A DNA stretch of 64,000 bases from Streptomyces fungicidicus (GCF_003665435.1 NZ_CP023407.1:496001-560000); one strand, 5' to 3'; positions 46,741 to 56,733 are shown, numbered from the stretch's first letter. Translations and numbers: made by a program. The notes: a model not told the origin generated them from the letters alone.

Positions 46741-46859
46741 GGCACCTCCAGGTGATCTCGCTCGGCGGCAAGGGGCAGTACCGCCATGTCATCAACGACA
46801 CGGGTGCGCCCACGTCGGGGACGAACACCGTCCCGTCCAAGGTGACGCGCTTCCCCTGA
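46741..46859 (+). pseudogene. Possible fragment of a degraded coding sequence
   Basis: A stretch with coding-like composition reads HLQVISLGGKGQYRHVIND followed by TGAPTSGTNTVPSKVTRFP and a stop at 46859. Codons before it look like random high-G+C sequence with no start. The product is not recognised. It may be the 3' remnant of a secreted beta-repeat protein. The rest of the 323-bp gap between the SPL gene and the small protein gene holds nothing I recognise. Confidence 0.25.
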
Positions 46860-46883
46860 GCGTGACGGGGCCCCGCGCCGGTC

Positions 46884-47108
46884 TCAGAACAACTGCCCCT
46901 GCTCGGCGGGGGCGGTCCGGCGCGGGGCGCCGCGGGAGGCCGGGCGCCGCGCGGGGGCCTCCTCGCCGAACAGCGGCTCCGTGCCGTACTCGTCCGGCTC
47001 GGCCGGCACCACCACGGGGCCGGTTCCCACGTTGAGGCAGAGCGGGGCGTCGCGGTCGAAGTCGCCGGGCGTCATGTCCGCCCAGTCGCGTTCCCGACGC
47101 TCACTCAC
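46884..47108 (-). CDS. Small unknown protein
   Basis: A 74-residue protein from GTG 47108 (VSERRERDWADMTPGDFDRD). It is acidic and polar, with a conserved-looking core GDFDRDAPLCLNVGTGPVVVP and EYGTEPLFGEE, and ends in a disordered Arg/Ala tail. No membrane segment or motif. A longer frame reaches 47171 but its added residues look non-coding. The function is unknown. It is divergent from the AhpD-like gene. Confidence 0.6.
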   Translation of the reverse strand: MSERRERDWADMTPGDFDRDAPLCLNVGTGPVVVPAEPDEYGTEPLFGEEAPARRPASRGAPRRTAPAEQGQLF

Positions 47109-47284
47109 CTGCGCTCCGCTCCCCGTCCATCCGGCCAGGTTATCGGTCGTCAGGCACCCCGGGAACGTCACGCCGCACAGGGCCGCGAAGGAGGGAGACG
47201 TAGGTCACACCCGTGTTCCGGTCACACTCGGCGGGGCCCGTCCGTCAGTGCTGCGACACCGTAGGAACCGACCAGGGAGACCCC

Positions 47285-47758
47285 ATGGAAGCGCGACTCG
47301 ACTTCTTCGCCAACCCCCTCGCGGCCAAGGTGCTGAGGCACATCAACTCGGCGGGCAGGGCGGTCACGGACTCCGGACTGCCGCACGCGACGCAGGAGCT
47401 GGTGAAGATCCGCGCCAGCCAGATCAACGGCTGCGGCTTCTGCACCGACATGCACACCAAGGACGCCGCCGCGGCCGGGGAGACCGCGGTGCGGCTCCAT
47501 CTGGTCGCCGCCTGGCGGGAGGCCACGGTCTTCACGGAGGCGGAGCGCGCCGCGCTGGAGCTGACGGAGCAGGGCACCCGGATCGCCGACGCGGCGGGCG
47601 GCGTGGGCGACGAGGCGTGGGCCGACGCCGCCAAGCACTACGACGAGGACCAGCTGGCCGCACTGATCTCGCTGATCGCCGTCATCAACGCCTACAACCG
47701 CATCAATGTGATCAACCGGCAGCCGGCCGGCGGCTACCGGCCCGGCCAGTTCGGCTGA
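47285..47758 (+). CDS. Carboxymuconolactone decarboxylase/AhpD-family protein
   Basis: Small all-helical protein of 157 residues. The AhpD-core motif is complete: C50-G-F-C53 with H57 (INGCGFCTDMHTKDA), a redox thiol pair with proton relay as in alkylhydroperoxidases. The start ATG 47285 has AGGGAGA upstream. Proteins of this size act in peroxide or thiol stress, and the neighbouring msrA supports an oxidative repair theme. Direct substrates unknown. Confidence 0.9.
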   Translation: MEARLDFFANPLAAKVLRHINSAGRAVTDSGLPHATQELVKIRASQINGCGFCTDMHTKDAAAAGETAVRLHLVAAWREATVFTEAERAALELTEQGTRIADAAGGVGDEAWADAAKHYDEDQLAALISLIAVINAYNRINVINRQPAGGYRPGQFG

Positions 47759-47765
47759 CCTCCGG

Positions 47766-47793
47766 CCCGGCCGCCCCGCCCGGGGCGGCCGGG
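47766..47793. terminator. Bidirectional terminator
   Basis: Perfect 12-bp stem CCCGGCCGCCCC / GGGGCGGCCGGG with a GCCC loop between the convergent AhpD-like and msrA genes. Confidence 0.75.
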
Positions 47794-47800
47794 AACCGGA

Positions 47801-48313
47801 TCAGGCCTGCGCGCGCTTCGGCAGGCGCCAGCCGGGGCGCACGAAGTGGCAGGTGTAGCCGTCCGGGTAGCGCTGGAGGTAGTCCTGGTGCTCCGGCTCG
47901 GCCTCCCAGAACGGGCCGGCCGGCGACACCTCGGTCACCACGGCGCCCGGCCACAGCCCCGAGGCGTCGACATCGGCGATCGTCTCCTCGGCGACGCGCT
48001 TCTGCTCGTCGTCGGCGTAGAAGATCGCGGAGCGGTAGCTCGTCCCGATGTCGTTGCCCTGCCGGTTCTTCGTGGTCGGGTCGTGGATCTGGAAGAAGTA
48101 CTCCAGGATCGTGCGGTAGTCGGTGACGGCGGGATCGTAGGTGATCTCGATCGACTCGGCGTGGGTGCCGTGGTTGCGGTAGGTCGCGTCCGGCACGTCG
48201 CCGCCGCTGTAGCCGACCCGCGTGCGCACCACGCCCGGGAACGTGCGGATCAGTTCCTCCATGCCCCAGAAGCAGCCGCCCGCCAGCAGCGCCCTCTCCT
48301 CGTTCCTGGTCAT
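47801..48313 (-). CDS. msrA: Peptide methionine sulfoxide reductase A
   Basis: Cytoplasmic repair enzyme of 170 residues that reduces methionine-S-sulfoxide. The catalytic C14 is in the invariant [38 protein letters not shown] and the [10 protein letters not shown] region are intact. A single MsrA domain with no MsrB. The start ATG 48313 is chosen because the upstream frame lacks coding character. Recycling would need thioredoxin. Confidence 0.96.
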   Translation of the reverse strand: MTRNEERALLAGGCFWGMEELIRTFPGVVRTRVGYSGGDVPDATYRNHGTHAESIEITYDPAVTDYRTILEYFFQIHDPTTKNRQGNDIGTSYRSAIFYADDEQKRVAEETIADVDASGLWPGAVVTEVSPAGPFWEAEPEHQDYLQRYPDGYTCHFVRPGWRLPKRAQA

Positions 48314-48431
48314 CTCGTCTCGCCCTTCTCCCGGATGTCCTGCGGCGTCCACCACTGAGAACCGCGCCGGGAACACCATTGTTCCGGCCGGGCCCGCCCG
48401 GCCGGACGGCGGGCCGGATAGTCTCCCCCGC

Positions 48432-49370
48432 ATGCTGACGGACACCACGCGGGTCTGGGTACAGAAGGCGCTCACCGCGGGAGAGCGCGTCGAGGACGTG
48501 GTGCGGCTGCGCGGCGGCTGGACCTCTCAGATGCGCCGGCTTGACATCGCCGGGCCCGCGGGACGGCGGTCCCTGGTACTGCGGTCGTTCGTCAAGCCCT
48601 TCTTCGTACGGCACGCGGAGGGGCTGCTGAACCGTGAGGCGGACGTCCTGACGCTGCTGGCGGACACCGCGGTGCCCGCCGCCGAACTCGTCGCCGTGGA
48701 CGCGACGGCCCGGCACTGCGACCACCCCTCCCTGCTGATGTCCCTGCTTCCCGGGACGGTACGGATGGACGACGAGGGCGCGGACGAGCGGGCCGGGCTG
48801 CTCGCCGGCCAGCTGGCCGGCGTCCACCGGGTACCGGTGACCGGCGCGGCCAGGCCCCGGCGCTACCAGGCGTGGACCTCTGCCGAGCGGGTCACCCCGC
48901 CCGTGGACACCCGGCGGCCGGAGCTGTGGCGGCACGCCGTCGACGTCATCCGCCGCGACCCGCCGGAGTACCGGGGTGTCTTCCTGCACCGGGACTTCCA
49001 CCCCGGAAACGTGCTCTTCTCGGACGAGGCCGGCGAGAGCCCGCGGATCAGCGGGGTCGTCGACTGGGTGGAGACGTCCTGGGGGCCTGCCGACCTGGAC
49101 GTGGCGCACTGTTCGACGGCCCTCGCCCTGCTGCACGGCGTCCCCGCGGGCATGCGCTTCGCCGACCGGTACACCGCCGCGGGAGGAACCCTGGCCGAGG
49201 ACGGCCGCGCCCACCTCCACTGGCGGCTGCTGGACGCCCTGGCCTTCGCCCCCGACGCGGAGAAGGTCGCCGTGCCCTGGCGGGAGCTGGGGCGCACCGA
49301 TCTGACGGCCGGGGTCCTGGCGGACCGGCTGGAGACCTACGTGGCGGCGCTCCTCGAGCGTTACGGCTGA
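48432..49370 (+). CDS. Aminoglycoside phosphotransferase-fold kinase
   Basis: Predicted cytoplasmic small-molecule kinase of 312 residues. The APH fold is shown by the Brenner-type [11 protein letters not shown] catalytic loop, [18 protein letters not shown] as the metal-binding DxD-like motif, and LVLRSF in the N-lobe. ATG 48432 is the first codon that leaves room for a normal N-lobe. Substrates of such proteins range from antibiotics to choline or sugars. There is no drug cluster here, so I do not call it a resistance gene. Confidence 0.85.
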   Translation: MLTDTTRVWVQKALTAGERVEDVVRLRGGWTSQMRRLDIAGPAGRRSLVLRSFVKPFFVRHAEGLLNREADVLTLLADTAVPAAELVAVDATARHCDHPSLLMSLLPGTVRMDDEGADERAGLLAGQLAGVHRVPVTGAARPRRYQAWTSAERVTPPVDTRRPELWRHAVDVIRRDPPEYRGVFLHRDFHPGNVLFSDEAGESPRISGVVDWVETSWGPADLDVAHCSTALALLHGVPAGMRFADRYTAAGGTLAEDGRAHLHWRLLDALAFAPDAEKVAVPWRELGRTDLTAGVLADRLETYVAALLERYG

Positions 49371-49451
49371 CGGCCGGCCCGCGCCGCCGCGACGGCACCG
49401 GCTCCGCCGAAGCGTTCGCGCCCTCCCGCAAGGCGGTGCTAGAAAAGGGAC

Positions 49452-52136
49452 ATGGCCGGATTCTTCGGCCGCATCCGCACGGCGGTGACCGCGCGTCCCC
49501 TGGCCCAGCAGGTCTTCGCCCTGCAAGTGGTGATCGTGCTCCTCCTCGCCCTCGCCGCGGCGGCGGCCCTCCTCCTGCAGGCGCGCGCCGACACGGACCG
49601 TGAGGCCCGCAACCGGGTCCTCGCCGTGGCGCGGACCTTCGCCCAGGCGCCGGGCGTGCGGACGGCGCTGTCCGCCGAGGACCCCAGTGCCGTGCTGCAG
49701 CCCCGGACCGAGGCCGCGCGCAAGGCGTCCCACGTGGACTTCATCGTGGTGATGACCCCGGAGGGCATCCGCTACACCCACCCCGATCCGGCCCAGATCG
49801 GCCGGCGCTACATCGGCAGCATCGGGCCCGCGGCGCGGGGCGGCACGGTCCGGGAGACCGTGACGGGCACGCTCGGGCCGTCCACACGGGCCGTGGTGCC
49901 GGTCACCGCCCCCGACGGCGCCGTGGTCGGACTGGTCTCCGCCGGCATCACCGTCCAGCGCGTGAACGACACCGCCCACGGCCAGGTGCCGCTCCTGCTC
50001 AGCGCGACGGGCGTCGCCCTCGGTCTGTCCGTGCTGGGCACGGGCCTGGTCAGCAGGCGATTGCGACTGCAGACCCACGGACTGGAACCGGCCGAGATGA
50101 CCCGGATGTACGAGCATCACGACGCCGTGCTGCACGCGGTGCGCGAGGGGGTACTGATCGTCGACGGTGACGGACGGCTGGTCCTGGCCAACGACGAGGC
50201 GCGCCGGCTGCTCGACCTCCCCGCGGACGTGGAGGGCCGCACGGCGGCCACGGCCGGCGTCGACCCCGAGCTGGCCCGGCTGCTCACCGAGGGCCGCAGC
50301 GCCACCGACGAGGTCCACGTCGCGCGGGGCAGGCTGCTGGCCGTGAGCCAGCGTCCGACCGGCCGGGAGGGCGGGCCGTCCGGGACCGTGGCGACCCTGC
50401 GGGACACCACCGAGCTCCAGGCGCTGGAGGGCCGGGCAGTGGTGGCGCGGCAGCGCCTGCGGCTGCTCTACGACGCCGGCCTGCGCATCGGCAACCGCCT
50501 CGATGTCGTGTACACCTGTCAGGAGCTGGCGGACTTCGCCGTGCCGCGGTTCGCCGACTTCGTCGCCGTCGAACTGTCGGAGCCCGTGCTGCGGGGCGAG
50601 GAGCCCGCACGGGCGGACACCTCGCTGCGCCGGGTCGCCTTCCGGGGCGTCCGCGACGACGTGCCGTTCTTCCCGCTCGGCCGGCTGATCCACTTCACCC
50701 CCGCCACGCCCCAGGCCGCCGGTTTCCGCTCCGGCAGGTCGGTCCTGGAACCGGACATGACGCGCTTCGCCGGATGGCACGAGCCGGACCCCGAGCGCGC
50801 CCACAAGCTCGTCGAGGCCGGTGTCCACTCGATGATCGCGGTGCCGCTGCGCGCCCGCGGCGTCGTCCTGGGAGTGGTCACGTTCTGGCGCTCGCGCAGG
50901 CCCGAGCCGTTCGAGACGGACGACGTGGCGCTGGGCGAGGAACTGGTGGCCCGCGCCGCGGTCAGCATCGACAACGCCCGCCGCTACACGCGTGAGCACG
51001 CCATGGCGGACACCCTGCAGCGCAGTCTGCTGCCCAGCGCGCTGCCGGAGCAGAACGCCCTCGATGTCGCGCACCGCTATCTGCCCGCGCAGAAGGGGCA
51101 CGGCGGGGTCGGCGGCGACTGGTTCGATGTCATCCCGCTCCCGGGCGCCCGGGTGGCCCTGGTGGTGGGTGACGTGGTCGGTCACGGGCTGCACGCCGCC
51201 GCCACCATGGGACGGCTGCGCACGGCGGTGCACAACTTCTCCACCCTCGACCTGCCGCCCGACGAACTGCTGGGGCACATGGACGAACTGGTCACCCGGA
51301 TCGACCTGGCCGAGAACGCGGAGGGCGAGGCCGCGCCGGTCACCGGGGCGACCTGCCTGTACGTCATCTACGATCCGTCGACCCGCTGGTGCACGTTGGC
51401 CCGCGCCGGGCACCTCCCGCCCGCCGTCGTCGGTCCGGACGGACGGGCCGGCTTCATCGACGTGCCCGCGGGCCCGCCCCTCGGGCTCGGCGGCATGCCG
51501 TTCGAGACGGCCACACTGCGGCTGGAGCCGGGCAGCAGCCTGGCGCTGTACACCGACGGGCTGGTGGAGGACCGGCGCCGCGACATCGACGACGGCCTGG
51601 AGCTCCTGCGGCAGGCCCTGGTGGACGCCGGTGATCCGGAGGAGACGTGCGGCAGGGTGCTGCGGGCGCTGCTGCCCGAACGTCCCCGGGACGACGTCGC
51701 GCTGCTGATCGCCCGTACCCGCGCCCTGGGCGGCGGGCGCACCGCCGCGTGGGACGTGCCCCCGGATCCGTCCGCGGTGGGCACGGTGCGCTCGGCCGTC
51801 ACCCGGACGATGGCCGAGTGGGGCCTGGAGGAGGAGTCCTTCGTCACGGAGCTGATCGTCAGCGAGCTGGTCACCAACGCCATCCGGCACGCCTCGCCGC
51901 CCGTGCGCGTGCGGCTCATCCGCGACCGCGCATTGATCTGCGAGGTGTCCGACGGCAGCAGCACCTCCCCGCATCTGCGCCGCGCGACGACCACCGACGA
52001 GGGCGGGCGCGGACTGTTCCTGGTGGCCCGGTTCGCCGACCGCTGGGGCACGCGGTACACGGCGGACGGCAAGGTCATCTGGACGGAGCAGCCGCTCCCG
52101 GCGGCGGACCGGGCGGCCGGGGACGGCACCGGGTGA
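49452..52136 (+). CDS. Membrane-bound SpoIIE-type phosphatase with PAS, GAF and C-terminal HATPase
   Basis: Sensor phosphatase of 894 residues. Domain order: first membrane segment (about 19-43), extracytoplasmic Cache/PAS-like sensor (about 44-175; HVDFIVVMTPEGIRYTHPDPAQIG, as in CitA-type kinases), second segment (about 178-200), PAS (about 215-325), GAF (about 340-515), PP2C phosphatase (about 520-745; VGGDWFDV at 553-559), then an RsbW-like HATPase (about 755-880; ELIVSELVTNAIRHA). The same modules occur in the 12862 gene with the HATPase at the other end. It should sense an external small molecule and control an anti-anti-sigma factor. No STAS or sigma gene is next to it. The adjacent 52167 gene encodes one more HATPase. 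Confidence 0.92.
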   Translation: MAGFFGRIRTAVTARPLAQQVFALQVVIVLLLALAAAAALLLQARADTDREARNRVLAVARTFAQAPGVRTALSAEDPSAVLQPRTEAARKASHVDFIVVMTPEGIRYTHPDPAQIGRRYIGSIGPAARGGTVRETVTGTLGPSTRAVVPVTAPDGAVVGLVSAGITVQRVNDTAHGQVPLLLSATGVALGLSVLGTGLVSRRLRLQTHGLEPAEMTRMYEHHDAVLHAVREGVLIVDGDGRLVLANDEARRLLDLPADVEGRTAATAGVDPELARLLTEGRSATDEVHVARGRLLAVSQRPTGREGGPSGTVATLRDTTELQALEGRAVVARQRLRLLYDAGLRIGNRLDVVYTCQELADFAVPRFADFVAVELSEPVLRGEEPARADTSLRRVAFRGVRDDVPFFPLGRLIHFTPATPQAAGFRSGRSVLEPDMTRFAGWHEPDPERAHKLVEAGVHSMIAVPLRARGVVLGVVTFWRSRRPEPFETDDVALGEELVARAAVSIDNARRYTREHAMADTLQRSLLPSALPEQNALDVAHRYLPAQKGHGGVGGDWFDVIPLPGARVALVVGDVVGHGLHAAATMGRLRTAVHNFSTLDLPPDELLGHMDELVTRIDLAENAEGEAAPVTGATCLYVIYDPSTRWCTLARAGHLPPAVVGPDGRAGFIDVPAGPPLGLGGMPFETATLRLEPGSSLALYTDGLVEDRRRDIDDGLELLRQALVDAGDPEETCGRVLRALLPERPRDDVALLIARTRALGGGRTAAWDVPPDPSAVGTVRSAVTRTMAEWGLEEESFVTELIVSELVTNAIRHASPPVRVRLIRDRALICEVSDGSSTSPHLRRATTTDEGGRGLFLVARFADRWGTRYTADGKVIWTEQPLPAADRAAGDGTG

Positions 52137-52166
52137 TCCGGGGACCTCGGGCCGGGCCCCCCGGGC

Positions 52167-52610
52167 TCAGGCGAGCAGGGAGATACGGGCCGTGATGCTC
52201 TTGCCGGCCGGCTCCTGCCGGACGTCCAGGGCCAGGGCGACGGCCATCACGATCTCCAGGCCGTGCTGGCCGACCCGGCCGGGGTCGGCGGCCCGGGCGG
52301 TCGGCGGCGACGGGTTGCCGTCCCGTACCACCACTTCGACGGCGTCGCCGGTGACCCGGAGGTCCAGTCCGACGGGGCCCGGCGCGTACTTCCGGGCGTT
52401 GGTGACCAGCTCGCTGACCACGAGCTGGGTGACCTCCACCGCGCGGGTCGACACGGCCAGGCCGTCCTCGGCCCGCACCCGGGTCAGGAACGCGGCGGCG
52501 AGATGTCGCGCCTGCGCTATCCAGGAGCCGTCGTCCTGCAGCGCGTAGGACGCCCGCAGCCGCGGCGCGCCCGGCACCGTGTCCCCCTCGTCGACTGGAA
52601 CTGGTTCCAT
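52167..52610 (-). CDS. RsbW-like HATPase domain protein
   Basis: Anti-sigma-factor-type kinase of 147 residues, one HATPase_c domain. The N box VTQLVVSELVTNARKYAPG and the G1-like VVVRDGNPSPP are present, and the chain ends right after the domain. It converges on the membrane SpoIIE phosphatase gene (30 bp between stops), which suggests a functional link, such as a shared anti-anti-sigma partner. No sigma factor lies next to it. The G2 region is short, so the nucleotide lid may be atypical. Confidence 0.85.
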   Translation of the reverse strand: MEPVPVDEGDTVPGAPRLRASYALQDDGSWIAQARHLAAAFLTRVRAEDGLAVSTRAVEVTQLVVSELVTNARKYAPGPVGLDLRVTGDAVEVVVRDGNPSPPTARAADPGRVGQHGLEIVMAVALALDVRQEPAGKSITARISLLA

Positions 52611-52932
52611 CCGGTCCTGCCTTCACTCACCCGATCACACCGCGCGACTACCCGCATCGCTCCCCCGCACGCCATTGAAGTGTGACAGGTGACTCCGACA
52701 ACGGGAGCCGGTGGTCCGCGGGAAGCGAGGGAAGCCGGGGACCCGCCCTGCTCGGAGGGGTGGCGGAGGCCCCGGGGAGACGACGGACACGCCCCCGGTG
52801 GGAGCCGCTCGGGGCGTGTGGCGCGATCCCGTCCGGACGCGGCGGCGAACCCGGCCGGCCCGCCCCGCGCATTTACTAGAGTGAGCGCGCCAGTATCCGG
52901 CGATCACTGGATCAGTGAGGGAATCGCGAATC
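52611..52932. promoter_or_regulatory. Upstream region of htpG
   Basis: This 322-bp divergent spacer contains no recognisable gene. Close to htpG lies the inverted repeat TCACTG-GAT-CAGTGA (52904-52918), 14 bp before the ATG, and an A+T-rich TTTACTAGAG at 52872-52881. I do not see a CIRCE element. I also see no full HAIR site (the HspR operator). The repeat may be an operator over the leader. Confidence 0.4.
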
Positions 52933-54831
52933 ATGCCGACCGAAACGTTTGAGTTCCAGGTAGAGGCCCGTCAGCTCCTCCAGCTGATGATCCACTCGGT
53001 CTACTCGGACAAGGACGTCTTCCTCCGTGAACTCGTCTCCAACGCCTCCGACGCGCTCGACAAGCTGCGTCTGGCCAAGCTGAGGGACGACTCGCTCGAC
53101 GCCGACGTCTCGGACCTGCACATCGAGCTCGAGATCGACAAGGACGCCCGCACCCTCACCGTGCGGGACAACGGCGTCGGCATGTCGTACGACGAGGTCG
53201 GGCAGCTCATCGGGACGATCGCCCACTCGGGCACCGCCGAGTTCCTGCGGGAACTGCGGGAGGCGCAGGACGGGGCCGGGGCGGAGGGGCTGATCGGCCA
53301 GTTCGGCGTCGGCTTCTACTCGGGGTTCATGGTCGCGGACGAGGTCACCCTGCTCACCCGGCGCGCGGGCGAGCGGCAGGGCACCCGCTGGACGTCGCGC
53401 GGCGAGGGCACCTACACGCTGGAGACGGCCGACGACGCGCCGCAGGGCACCTCGGTCACCCTGCACCTCAAGCCGGCCGACCCCGACAACCGGCTGAACG
53501 ACTACACCTCGGTGTGGACGGTCAAGGAGATCGTCAAGCGCTACTCGGACTTCATCACCTGGCCGATCAGGCTCGTCGGGGAGACCGGCGACGGTGACGG
53601 GGCGGCCGGGCCCGAGACGCTCAACTCGATGAAGGCCCTGTGGGCGCGCTCCCGGGACGAGGTGTCCGAGGAGGAGTACCACGAGCTGTACAAGCACATC
53701 GGTCACGACTGGCGCGAACCGCTGGAGACGATCCAGCTGAACGCCGAGGGCACCTTCGAGTACCAGGCCCTGCTGTTCGTGCCGTCGCACGCCCCGCACG
53801 ACCTGTTCAACCAGAACTTCAAGCGCGGGGTGCAGCTCTATGTGAAGCGCGTCTTCATCATGGACGACTGCGAGGCGCTGCTGCCGCCGTACCTGCGTTT
53901 CGTGAAGGGCGTCGTCGACGCCCAGGACCTGTCGCTGAACGTGTCCCGCGAGATCCTCCAGCAGGACCGGCACATCGCGATGATGCAGCGGCGGCTCACC
54001 AAGAAGACGCTGTCCTCGCTCAAGGCGATGAGGGCGAACGACGCCGAGCGTTACGCCACGTTCTGGCGGGAGTTCGGCGCCGTCCTGAAGGAGGGGCTGA
54101 TCACCGACCCCGACAACCGTGACGCCCTCCTCGCGGTGGCGTCGTTCACGACCACGCACGAGGACGGCGCGACGGTCACGCTGGGGCAGTACCTGGAGCG
54201 GATGCCGGAGGGGCAGGACGCCATCTGGTTCGTGACCGGCGAGTCCCGGGAGAGCATCGACAACTCCCCGCACATGGAGGCGTTCCGTGAGCGCGGCATC
54301 GAGGTGCTGCTGCTCACCGACCCCGTCGACGAGGTGTGGGTCGACGCCGTGGGCGAGTACGAGGGCAAGCCGCTGCGGTCGATCGCCAAGGGCGAGATCG
54401 ACCTCGGCGCCCGGGAGGAGGACCGGAGCGAGGGCGAACGGGAGCAGCAGGCCGAGGAGTACGCGGGTCTGCTCGGCTGGATGCGGGAGCGGCTGGACGA
54501 GGAGGTCAAGGAGGTGCGGCTGTCGACGCGGCTCACCGTCTCCCCTGCCTGTCTCGTCGCCGACGCGAACGATCTCACCCCGGCGCTGGAGAACATGTAC
54601 CGGGCCATGGGCCAGGAGGTACCGCGTGCCAGGCGCATCCTCGAACTCAACCCGGACCACGCGCTGGTGAAGGGCCTGAACGAGGCGTACGGGGAGCGCG
54701 AGGACCGCTCGGAGCTCACCGACACCGCCGAACTCCTGTACTCGCTCGCCGTGTTGGCGGAGGGCGGCCGGCCGAAGGACCCGGCTCGCTTCGTCCGGCT
54801 GATGGCGGACCGGCTGGAGCGCACCCTGTGA
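52933..54831 (+). CDS. htpG: Molecular chaperone HtpG (Hsp90)
   Basis: Cytoplasmic ATP-dependent chaperone of 632 residues. ATG 52933 gives the canonical start [46 protein letters not shown] 52915 is an upstream alternative. The N-terminal GHKL ATPase motifs [14 protein letters not shown] and GQFGVGFYS are intact. The middle domain has [10 protein letters not shown] with the catalytic Arg. The C-terminal dimerisation domain ends without MEEVD, as usual in bacteria. Monocistronic. Confidence 0.97.
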
Positions 54832-54848
54832 CGTGACGGCGCCCGCGC

Positions 54849-55415
54849 TCAGCGCCGCGCCGGTGCGGCGGTCCGCGGCCTCCGGGCTTCCGCCCGGAGC
54901 CGCCGGCCGCGGCGGGTGGGACCCCACGGCTTGAGCACCGAGAGCACCGTCATGAACACATAGGCCGCCAGGGAGACGAGGGGTCCCATCAGGACGTCTC
55001 CGCCGTCGGGCAGCGGATGCCCGGCGGCCGCGGCGGCGGCTGCCGCGTCCACGCCGGGCCGCAGCGCGAAGGCGGTGGCGGTGGTCGTGGCCAGGGTCAG
55101 CCAGAACTTGGTCCACACCCAGCGGTGCCTGGCCAGTCCCCACGGCGTGCCCAGGGACAGCACGAGTCCGCCGGCGAGCGTCAGGAACGCGACCGGCAGC
55201 AGGAGCCAGTCCGCGAAGAGCTTCATGGCCCGGACGGACGCTCCCGCCATCGCCGGGGACCCGGTGGTGTTCGCGGTGATGCCGAGCGCGAGCAGCCCGG
55301 CGGTGAGTCCGAGCCAGCAGGCGGAGGCGAGGACGTGGACGACGAGGTGGGCCCGGCGTGCGGGGCGGCTGAGTCTCACCCGCCCCACGGTGCCGGGCCC
55401 GGCCGGTGCGGTCAT
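54849..55415 (-). CDS. Unknown integral membrane protein (DUF2269-like)
   Basis: Protein of 188 residues with four predicted membrane segments: VVHVLASACWLGLTAGLLALGI, LPVAFLTLAGGLVLSLG, FWLTLATTTATAFAL and LMGPLVSLAAYVFMTVLSVLKPWG. The His/Trp positions HVLASACWLG and the WLLLPVAFL spacing resemble small actinobacterial DUF2269-type proteins. The C-terminus is Arg-rich. Function unknown. It converges on htpG. Confidence 0.75.
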   Translation of the reverse strand: MTAPAGPGTVGRVRLSRPARRAHLVVHVLASACWLGLTAGLLALGITANTTGSPAMAGASVRAMKLFADWLLLPVAFLTLAGGLVLSLGTPWGLARHRWVWTKFWLTLATTTATAFALRPGVDAAAAAAAAGHPLPDGGDVLMGPLVSLAAYVFMTVLSVLKPWGPTRRGRRLRAEARRPRTAAPARR

Positions 55416-55655
55416 CCCACGGCGGGAGTAACCCCGCGTACCGACACGGGCGTACGCCGGACGGGGTCATCGCCCGCGCGGCCCGCCCCCCGTCAGGGTG
55501 CGCCGGGCCGCGTCTGCCAGCAGGGGGTCCCCCCCGCACATGTGCGCCCGGCACATCTCCCCGTAGCGCCGAGCGCCGCCCGCCGCGGCAAGTCCTCCGC
55601 ACCGCGCGGGCCGGCCGATGTGCGCCGTCCCGCCGTTCGGTGGAGCCTTGGGATC

Positions 55656-56564
55656 ATGCGGCGCGAGGACGGACGGGACGGCGGGGACGGCGAGGTGGAG
55701 GCGGTCCTCGACGAGCTGTACACGCTGCCGCCGTCCGACTTCGTCGCGCGGCGCGAGGAGCGGGCCGCCGCCGCCCGCACCGAGGGGCGGGCCGACGACG
55801 CACGCCGCCTCCACGCGGCACGCCGGCCCACCCTCGCGGCGTGGGCGGCGAACCTGCTGCGGCGCTCCCGGCCCGACGAGGCACGGCAGTTCCTGGAGCT
55901 GGGCAGGGCGCTGCGGGAGGCCCACGCCACGCTGGACCCGAGCGCGCTGAAGGAGTTGTCCGCGCAGCGGCGGCGTATCGTCTCGTAGCTGTCCCGGCAG
56001 ACCGCGGGGCTGGCCCGGGAGGCCGGGCATCCGCTCTCGGACGCGGTGCGGCGGGACGTCGAGACGACCCTGCGCGCGGTGCTCGCCGATCCGGAGGCGG
56101 CCGCGCTGTGGGACTCGGGCCGTACGGAGAGCGCGCTCACCCCTCCGTCGGGGTTCGCCGCCACCGCGGAGAGCCCGGCGCGAGAGGCGCCCCGCGCGCC
56201 GTCCGCCCCGGCGCGGCGGAGGGACGAGCCGGCCGAGCGGCGTGCGGAGCGGCAGCGGCGGCTCGACCGGGCCAGGGAAGCGGCGCGGGAGACCGAGGAA
56301 CGGCTCCACGACCGCCGCACGGAGCACGAGGACGCCGGCGCCTCGCTGGAGCGGGCGCGCGAGCGGCACCGGGAGGCCGGGCGGCGGGTGTCGGCCCTGG
56401 AGGAGCAACTCCGTGAAGCACAAAGGGAGTTCGAGCGGGCGGAACGGGAGCGGCAGGAGGCCGGGGCCCGGGAAGGGGCGGCCTCGGAGGCCCTGGAGCG
56501 GGCCGGGCGCGAGGCGCGCGAAGCCGTACGGGAGGCGGAGAGGGCGGCGAAGGACGCGCGGTGA
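55656..56564 (+). pseudogene. Coiled-coil protein gene interrupted by an in-frame amber codon
   Basis: ATG 55656 opens a frame that reads MRREDGRDG, LDELYTLPPSDFVARREERA, RPTLAAWAANLLRRSRP and LKELSAQRRRIVS, then meets TAG at 55986-55988, and continues in the same frame with LSRQTAGLAREAGHPLSDAV to 56564. Coding character is the same on both sides. Without the stop it would be about 301 residues: an N-terminal helical domain found in Streptomyces hypothetical proteins, then a long Glu/Arg coiled coil (about 190-300). One base change (GAG, AAG, CAG, TCG or TTG/TGG to TAG) explains it. It is a recent nonsense mutation, a sequencing error, or a suppressed stop. The C-terminal half could start separately at GTG 56046. 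Confidence 0.8.
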
Positions 56565-56628
56565 CCGGCCCCTGCGGTCGTGGCGGCCCGGGCGGGCGCG
56601 CCGAATTGGGTGCCGCATTGGCATAGAC

Positions 56629-56681
56629 CTGACACCGCCAGCTCGCTAAGCTCTGCTCGACTCACCTTGAGAGCGCTCTCA
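56629..56681 (+). promoter_or_regulatory. S1 protease promoter with LacI-type operator
   Basis: CTGACA (56629-56634), 17-bp spacer and TCTGCT (56652-56657) make a weak promoter. The perfect 14-bp palindrome TGAGAGCGCTCTCA follows at 56668-56681, 52 bp before the ATG. It is identical to the core of the GH64 operator at 16805-16820 and lies at a comparable distance from its promoter. Confidence 0.7.
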
Positions 56682-56733
56682 CAGTGCGGTTGTTCCACCC
56701 CCACCTTGTTGGAACGACGAAGGGCAACCTTCC

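Noticed and set aside
48432..49370. Antibiotic resistance phosphotransferase
   Set aside because: The APH fold is broad; no drug biosynthesis or resistance context, so only the fold is called.
47712..51974. 1420-codon minus-strand frame
   Set aside because: Runs through msrA in a different frame and in antisense through the APH-fold kinase and SpoIIE genes; no coherent domain.
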